Assembly: GCA_022266195.1 (NCBI GenBank) | Contig: WHVY01000004.1 | Coordinates: forward strand, 5,349,501 to 5,413,500 | Source: Tetranychus cinnabarinus | Taxonomy: Eukaryota; Arthropoda; Arachnida; Trombidiformes; Tetranychidae | DNA: 64,000 bases | Direction: 5' to 3' | Shown here: positions 57,645-64,000 of the stretch, piece after piece | Layout of the letters: each line of letters begins with the position of its first letter | Position numbering within the stretch: position 1 is the first letter of the stretch | Notes under the pieces: generated by a model | What the model saw: only the letters and a program-made list of their open reading frames with translations | What the model was told of the DNA's origin: nothing | Database searches by the model: none | Translations under genes and position numbers: made by a program

Positions 57645-59576
57645 TCAAATCAACTCAAAGTAAGTAAAATTACTTCAATCCTTGGTTTGTTATATCATCT
57701 GATGCCTTAATTAACTTAACGTTGATCTTTTGAATTTTCTAAAATGTACATCAAGTAAAGAACTTTATAAGGATGATGATTGAATTGAGATCTCGATTAA
57801 CTTTCACATTAATACAAGAATTGATAGTTTTTACTAGTTACTTGAAATAAGCTTTCTGATGGACTTACAATTTACTTCGAAATTGAGAAATAGTGAGTGT
57901 AATATTGAGATTAGCTCGTCTTCAAGATTGCTTGTGTTAGAATAAATGACTCTAAGATTGAGGTTTGCTATTTATTTAACTTATGGATTTCAGGGCAATA
58001 GAATTTGTGATTAAGATTGGATTCGCCATTTACTCTAGCTCTTAGCAAGACATTATGATTGATTGTTCTAATGACTCTACAACTGAGATTTGCTATTAGA
58101 TTAACTTATTATGGAGTTTAAGTTAGATTTTCAGTGTAGCAACGAGATATGCTCAAGATTGAAGTAAGGGTTTAGCTTTGTGCATTAAGAATGCATTGAT
58201 TAACTTCATGATCTTGATTTTTTTAACATTGAGACTAGTTTTCCTTCAAGTTGGCGTAGATCTGAATTTAAGATTGAATGCTGAATTGACTTAGAATTGG
58301 CGTAGATTATCTTTTTATTCATACTGACTTTGAAATTTGTTTTGTGATTAACATTAGCTTACCATTATGATCAAATTGAGACCACCTTTGCGGTTGGGTT
58401 TGCATTGTTTTTGTGATTATCTGTCCATTGTTGTCGACTTAAGAATGACTTTAAAATAACTTTGTGATTCAGATTGACTCGAAGCATGAGATTAAGTCTA
58501 TTCCTTGATTGGATAGTTAGCTTTTAACATTGAGATTTAATTCTGGATTAAGTTTGATTTTAGATATAATATTGGATTTATGGTTGTCTCTAACATGTAG
58601 ATGTGTTTCTTGTCTTCTAAGCTGACTTTGTAATTGACCGCGGGAGAAGAACGGATTGTACGATTGAGATTAACCATAAGCTCGTCTACAAGATTTTCCT
58701 TATCATTAGAATAACCTTTAACATTTTTAGATCAATTTAAGGATTATGATTAGTTTACGAATTGGGTTTAGATTTGATTACAATTCAGGCTACATTTTAG
58801 ATTGATCTTAGTATTGATATTTGTTTTAGATTGACTTTCACCATAAGATTAAGATAATCATTTTAATTAACTTACTATTGAGTAAAAACGCATAGAAACT
58901 CAATGGCTCGTAATAAATGACTTCTGTAAAAAGTATAGTTGGCTATTTTAGACCTATTTTGGGTAGGCCAACTTTCTCAGACCTCCGGTCTGAAGAAGTT
59001 CGCCATTGAAAAAACCACTCCTTCTATGTGGAAATTGACATTTTACCATAGATTTTTTGAATTGTCCATAACTTTTTTATTCCTTAACCAATCTTGTCGC
59101 AAAAAACTCCATTCAATTTGTCTCATTAAAATACACAACTTCCATACTCATTGTTTTTGTTCATCACTTACCGCTCGAAAATTATACCTTTGCGACAAAT
59201 TTGACTATGCTAAACTTGATTTTCTTAGGCTCATAACTTGAAAATAGTAATAGATAAAGGTATACTTCTTTGATAATAAATTATCATTATCACTATTATC
59301 TTTCCATTTTTCAAGGTCACAAAGGTCTTTTTCAAGGTCATTTTTTTCCTAGTCATACATAGCTTTTGTTGGACTGATGGTATGAAAGTGTCTAAAGTCT
59401 GTATCTAATGTCTCAAAGTGATTTTCAGATTATTATTGAGTTTGACCTTGAGTTTGACTTTGATTTTTGATTTTGGGATTAGAATTGAGTTTTGACTCAA
59501 CATTAACTTTGAAATTTTTGCACACCCCTGGAAACACTTGCATGAACCTGGTGCAACTTTAACAAATTTGCTTTAA
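57645..59576. other. gene-less, low-complexity stretch
   Basis: From about 57770 to 58880 the sequence is built of loosely repeated words such as GATTGAGATT, TTAACTTA and GATTTGCTATT with irregular spacing, like a decayed tandem array. No coding frame persists. Confidence 0.45.
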
Positions 59577-60803
59577 GGACTATTTATAAAAACTCTGACT
59601 TTTGAGTTAAGAGTAGGGACTTTAGGGGTTTTTAGGGGCATAAAAACTGAGTCCATTACTGCTATTAAAAAATTTCTCTGATCGACAGTTTTCGAGAAAA
59701 TCGAGGTCAAAGTCCAAACTTCGATCGCCTTTTGTACGGTTATAGAATGAGATTTTCAGATGCAACTCATTTTTCTAATGTAACTTTTAATGCTGAATCA
59801 GAATATGCACTTATTTAGAAAAATAAAGTTCTCTGTTTCTGTACAACAGATCATCATCAGATCAGCCACGATTTTCACTTAAATTGACCGCGATCTGTGA
59901 CCGTAATAGTGAGAGAGCTGAAACTTATTATTCAATAAAGGCTGTTGTTTGTGCATATCGTGAATTGAACACTTTTTCCAATTAATCAACAGTTCTCTCA
60001 ATTTTGGCCATCGGCCTGAAAACTTTGATTCTCATTATTTCGATAATGATAGCACTTACGACTATCATTATTTGACCAATCTATAGATATAGAAATGGGC
60101 TATATTATATTGAAGTCATAGCTAGCTGAAAAGTTCTAGAATTTTATTATTCATGTTGTTAGATTTGATAATTGATTTATGAAGTTTAATGCTTACTTAA
60201 ACACAAATGTGTTAGAAAATATTCATTATTTAACGAATAAGCGAAGATTTTCGTATGCAGTCAATCATATTTTGTTATAGCCCATTCCTATATCTATAGA
60301 TTGGTCAAATAATGATAGTCGTAAGTGCTATCATTATCGAAATAATGAGAATCAAAGTTTTCAGGCCGATGGCCAAAATTGAGAGAACTGTTGATTAATT
60401 GGAAAAAGTGTTCAATTCACGATATGCACAAACAACAGCCTTTATTGAATAATAAGTTTCAGCTCTCTCACTATTACGGTCACAGATCGCGGTCAATTTA
60501 AGTGAAAATCGTGGCTGATCTGATGATGATCTGTTGTACAGAAACAGAGAACTTTATTTTTCTAAATAAGTGCATATTCTGATTCAGCATTAAAAGTTAC
60601 ATTAGAAAAATGAGTTGCATCTGAAAATCTCATTCTATAACCGTACAAAAGGCGATCGAAGTTTGGACTTTGACCTCGATTTTCTCGAAAACTGTCGATC
60701 AGAGAAATTTTTTAATAGCAGTAATGGACTCAGTTTTTATGCCCCTAAAAACCCCTAAAGTCCCTACTCTTAACTCAAAAGTCAGAGTTTTTATAAATAG
60801 TCC
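59577..60803. mobile_element. large foldback element, 528-bp arms
   Basis: Left arm 59577..60104 and right arm 60276..60803 are almost perfect inverted copies, starting GGACTATTTATAAAAACTCT; spacer 171 bp. A TTTAA direct repeat flanks it (59572-59576 and 60804-60808), a likely target duplication. Same family as 15868-16713. No coding capacity. Confidence 0.93.
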
Positions 60804-60808
60804 TTTAA

Positions 60809-62692
60809 TTGAAACTTAGATATCAAAGTGGACTTGTTTAAACCTTCTAAAAGTTATCTGAATTTTTTCTAACCTTTACAACCTTTATCCAAATGTTCAA
60901 TAATCTTTTTCGCCAAAACGTTAAATTCAACAATAAATGAATATCAAATGAAATTTTCAAATTTGATCAATTTTACCAGTGTGCATAATGAACTTAAGAT
61001 TAAGCTTTACAACACGTTTGGAACTTGTTTAAACATGTTTAATACGTTTAGTTAAAGGTTTTAAAACATCTAAAAACTTTAGTTTCATGTTCAAAAACTT
61101 TTAATAAGTGATCAAAACTTTTTGACCAAAAATTGGTTTTGGCATATAATCAATTAACTAGTTGCTTTATGCACTTTTCGTCGTTAAATTGACATCAGTT
61201 ACATTGAAATGAAACTGTCTAAACGTTAAACGAAACACAATCTCAAGTATTTACAAAAATTTCAAGATTTAAGCAATTTTCATGGTCAACTTACTTTTTA
61301 TTGTTGTAGTTAAGTTGATGATGGTGAAAGACAATTTAATAATCCTTGATGGAATCACTCAAATGGTTCGCTCGACTCGTGCAGCTTAGCAGCTGATGTA
61401 GATGTTGATGATCAAAAGATAGAAATGATGGAAATCAAACCAATGATACAAAACAGAAACGAACTAACTGGCGTTCAGAAAATTTTCAAAAGTTTAAGAG
61501 AAGGATGAGGACGATGAAGGATGATGTGACTTAACAGAAACTTATGAATAAAATCAATACTTTACCACAAAATCAAATTTAACAGTAATTTAATATAAGA
61601 AAGATGGTGAGTTTGAATGTGACCGATGGACTAAACAATTAGAAATACAATGAATTCTTCTTTTTCTTTTTCTCCTTTTATACTATTTTTTTAAGGTTAA
61701 ATTAGCATAAACTTAATACAGTAAGCTAGGTTAATAACCTTCACTGAACCCGGGACACTACATAGATGAAATCGTGATATTTTAAGTTCCTGATTAGGAT
61801 AAAAATAAATTTGCTTTTTGATTGATTTGAATTAAACAATAAAATAATTAGGAGAAGGGTTAAAGATAAAGATGAAGAAATAAAGGGTTGAATGAATGTA
61901 CAAAGCGTGACCATCATTGCACACATTGTTTAATGTTAACATCAATAAAAATGGATACCAAAATATGAATAATTCAATCATAAAATAGCTTGAGGTAATT
62001 TTATATTATTATATGTTTAATTTAAATGAGCTATTTTTATTTTCTTCTCTGTCAGGTGCACGAATCGATAATAGATCAATAAAATTGCGGTATCTTGTGT
62101 ATGTTTATTACTACTTAGTCAATTTGGATTGAAAAAATTGCATTGAATTGCCTTCCTTTTGTCTATTTTATTTTATCAATTTATCATAAAGGTTGTAATA
62201 CATTGTATAAGAAATGCAGTGATTGAAATCAATCACTATGGTTTTTACCAAATCAATGTGTTCAATGAAAATAGTCATCTTTATTCTTAATGGTTGTTGT
62301 AAGGCTGATGAAAACAATGGTCAGCGTTTATGTTAAATTGTTTGAAGGTTTGAATATAAACAGCTATGCCTTTTTCTTGTACTCATTGTTTTGGAAGAAT
62401 ATCCGAAAATCTGGAGAAAAGTAGGCTTCCTTCATGTGAACGCTATTAAGCAGCCACTATCGACAATAAATCGCAAAGATCCATTAAATGGCAACAAACC
62501 ATATGCTGCGTTTTCTGATTTTTTATTTGAATTTTGTTTTCTAAATTGAAATTGGTCCATCTTCGTCTAAGCCGTGATTAAATCAATCTGAAGCAGTATA
62601 TTGCGTGTTTATTGATTCTTGATGTGTTTTCAAAAGTTCAATTTGTTGCTTGCTGTTTGACTATAACAATTGATTATGTTCAATAAATAGTA
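60809..62692. other. gene-less stretch
   Basis: AT-rich; repeated TTTAAAC/AAACGTT words at about 60830-61240. No supported exon. Confidence 0.4.
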
Positions 62693-63255
62693 TCTACAGG
62701 GCATTTCAGCTAATTTTACCGTTGTAAATTGGTTATATCTTTGCTCCTGAGTGAACTTGAGGTGTGATATTTTGTGAATGGAAATTTGGGCGATACTCAA
62801 TTGTCATATTTCAATGTCAAGGTGATTCAAGGTCATTGCGTTATTTGACCTCTGAATGATATTTAAAGGTCATTTTCTGAGAGCGCGAGAATTTTTATAT
62901 TGTTTGATGCTAGTGACATGTTCATAACTTATTCTGGTCAAATGATATGAGTGGTTACGCATTGATGTGTTGAGTAATTGGTTTTGAGAAAAATGCATCT
63001 TAGTTTTCCAACGATGCAAGATAAAAACTCGTAGCAAGCATCAAACAATATAAAAATTCTCGCGCTCTCGTAAAATGACCTCCAAATATCAGTCAGAGGT
63101 CAAATAACGCAATGACCTTGAATAACCTTGACATTGAAATATGACAATTGAGTATCGCCCAAATTTCCATTAACAAAATATCACACCTTAAGTTCACTCA
63201 GGAGCAAAGATATAACCAATTTACAACGGTAAAATTAGCTGAAATGCCCTGTAGA
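62693..63255. mobile_element. foldback element, 219-bp arms
   Basis: Arms 62693..62911 and 63037..63255 are inverted copies starting TCTACAGGGCATTTCAGC. They contain the AAGGTCATTGCGTTATTTGACC words. The solo arm at 2711 is a diverged member. Confidence 0.9.
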
Positions 63256-63453
63256 ATAATTTTGAACTATTATATTATTAATATTAATTATTAATTATTA
63301 ATATTTATTAATTCTTTTTCCACACATTGAATTGATTTCAATCTCATTTCATTGCAAGATTAAGCTTCAAAGTGAATCAACATTTAATCAATTGATCAGA
63401 AGACTTGCGAACAGAAGTGTATCAACTGTTGATTTGACTTTACGTTGTTGTTA

Positions 63454-64000
63454 TTACTGATTGTTCCGATTAATGTTTGAACAAAATAATAAGTACAGAG
63501 AGCCACATTCCAAGGTAAGCTGTTAAAGTGCAAGAGCGCAAAATTAAGTTTTGCCAAAGCTAGATTTTCATTAGATTTCAATAAAGTTATTCTTACGAGT
63601 AAAATAAAATTGTTGTCGACATAAATATAATTGCCAATATAAAAACCAATTTTACGTGTTTCAATTCGTCGCAGAACTTGAAGCTTCTGAATGAAGAAAT
63701 TAAATAATTAAAACGCGAATAATATTTACCGCAACTTTATAATCTAAACAAAATTTCAGAAATAACTGTCGAAGGTAAAAAGCCAACGGAATCTCGTTAT
63801 TTTCACTTACCTTAAGAGAAACTTTTAGGTTAAACAAATTTTCAGTATCAATTGAAAGTCTGTAAATCGCTAAATGCAATAAGCTTGCCTGGAACAAGAA
63901 GAAAACAGAAAATTTTAAATTTGTACTAATAATCTTCTCAAAAATTATCGTGTACCTTTTGACCAGCAAATGATCCTAAATAGTTTGGTCCATATAATAT
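63454..64000 (-). CDS. gustatory receptor, copy K (partial, runs off the window)
   Basis: Exons 63956..>64000 (3' end of exon 1), 63811..63888, 63597..63686 and 63454..63519, phase-0 introns. Exon 4 encodes LECGSLYLLFCSNI and the conserved TAA. The 3' exons and introns are most similar to those of copy H. Most of exon 1 lies beyond the window, so intactness cannot be judged. Confidence 0.85.

Noticed and set aside
61741..61926. Minus-strand hydrophobic 61-codon ORF
   Set aside because: Composition fits AT-rich noise, and there is no second copy or motif.

Overview
This window looks like nuclear DNA from an arthropod, most likely a mite or another chelicerate. Four things point that way: strong AT-richness, introns with GT/AG ends, a block of the arthropod telomere repeat TTAGG, and a tandem family of seven-transmembrane gustatory receptors (GRs) with phase-0 introns near the 3' end. 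No species can be named from the sequence alone.

Host genes. Eleven GR loci, all on the minus strand, lie at about 0.9-2.3, 3.0-4.6, 18.2-19.7, 24.7-26.2, 26.7-28.2, 29.2-30.7, 34.8-36.4, 44.1-45.6, 47.7-49.4, 53.3-54.9 and 63.4-64.0 kb (the last runs off the window). Each has one large exon of about 1 kb, then three short exons (usually 78, 90 and 66 nt), all joined by phase-0 introns. Seven are open throughout, three are pseudogenes and one is cut by the window edge. Fragments of older copies lie between them. A short motif near TGTCACGAATATTAAAATTG sits 150-400 bp upstream of nearly every copy. Four copies also carry a small exon-like block upstream.

Mobile DNA. The gaps hold several element families. 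The most notable has 5'-AGTAGTA termini and 6-bp target duplications, the hallmark of Polinton/Maverick elements. Copies are at 37489-43823 and 31335-34073, with fragments at 5432-7650, 11250-14908 and 55293-55965. Between them they carry a B-family DNA polymerase, a two-exon basic protein, a Cys/His-finger protein, a TATA-binding-protein-like (TBP-like) protein and a tiny membrane peptide whose ORF overlaps the TBP-like ORF. An element-borne TBP homologue is the most unusual signal here.

Other elements are a transposon with 570-bp inverted repeats and a gutted transposase (7859-11203), a broken Merlin/IS1595-type transposase next to telomere-like repeats (14909-15835), and foldback elements at 15868-16713, 59577-60803 and 62693-63255. 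A DEDDh exonuclease ORF of unknown origin lies at 20883-22205. The 49.9-53.3 kb and 56-59.5 kb stretches hold isolated exons of unrecognised or weakly recognised genes, and otherwise little that I can read.
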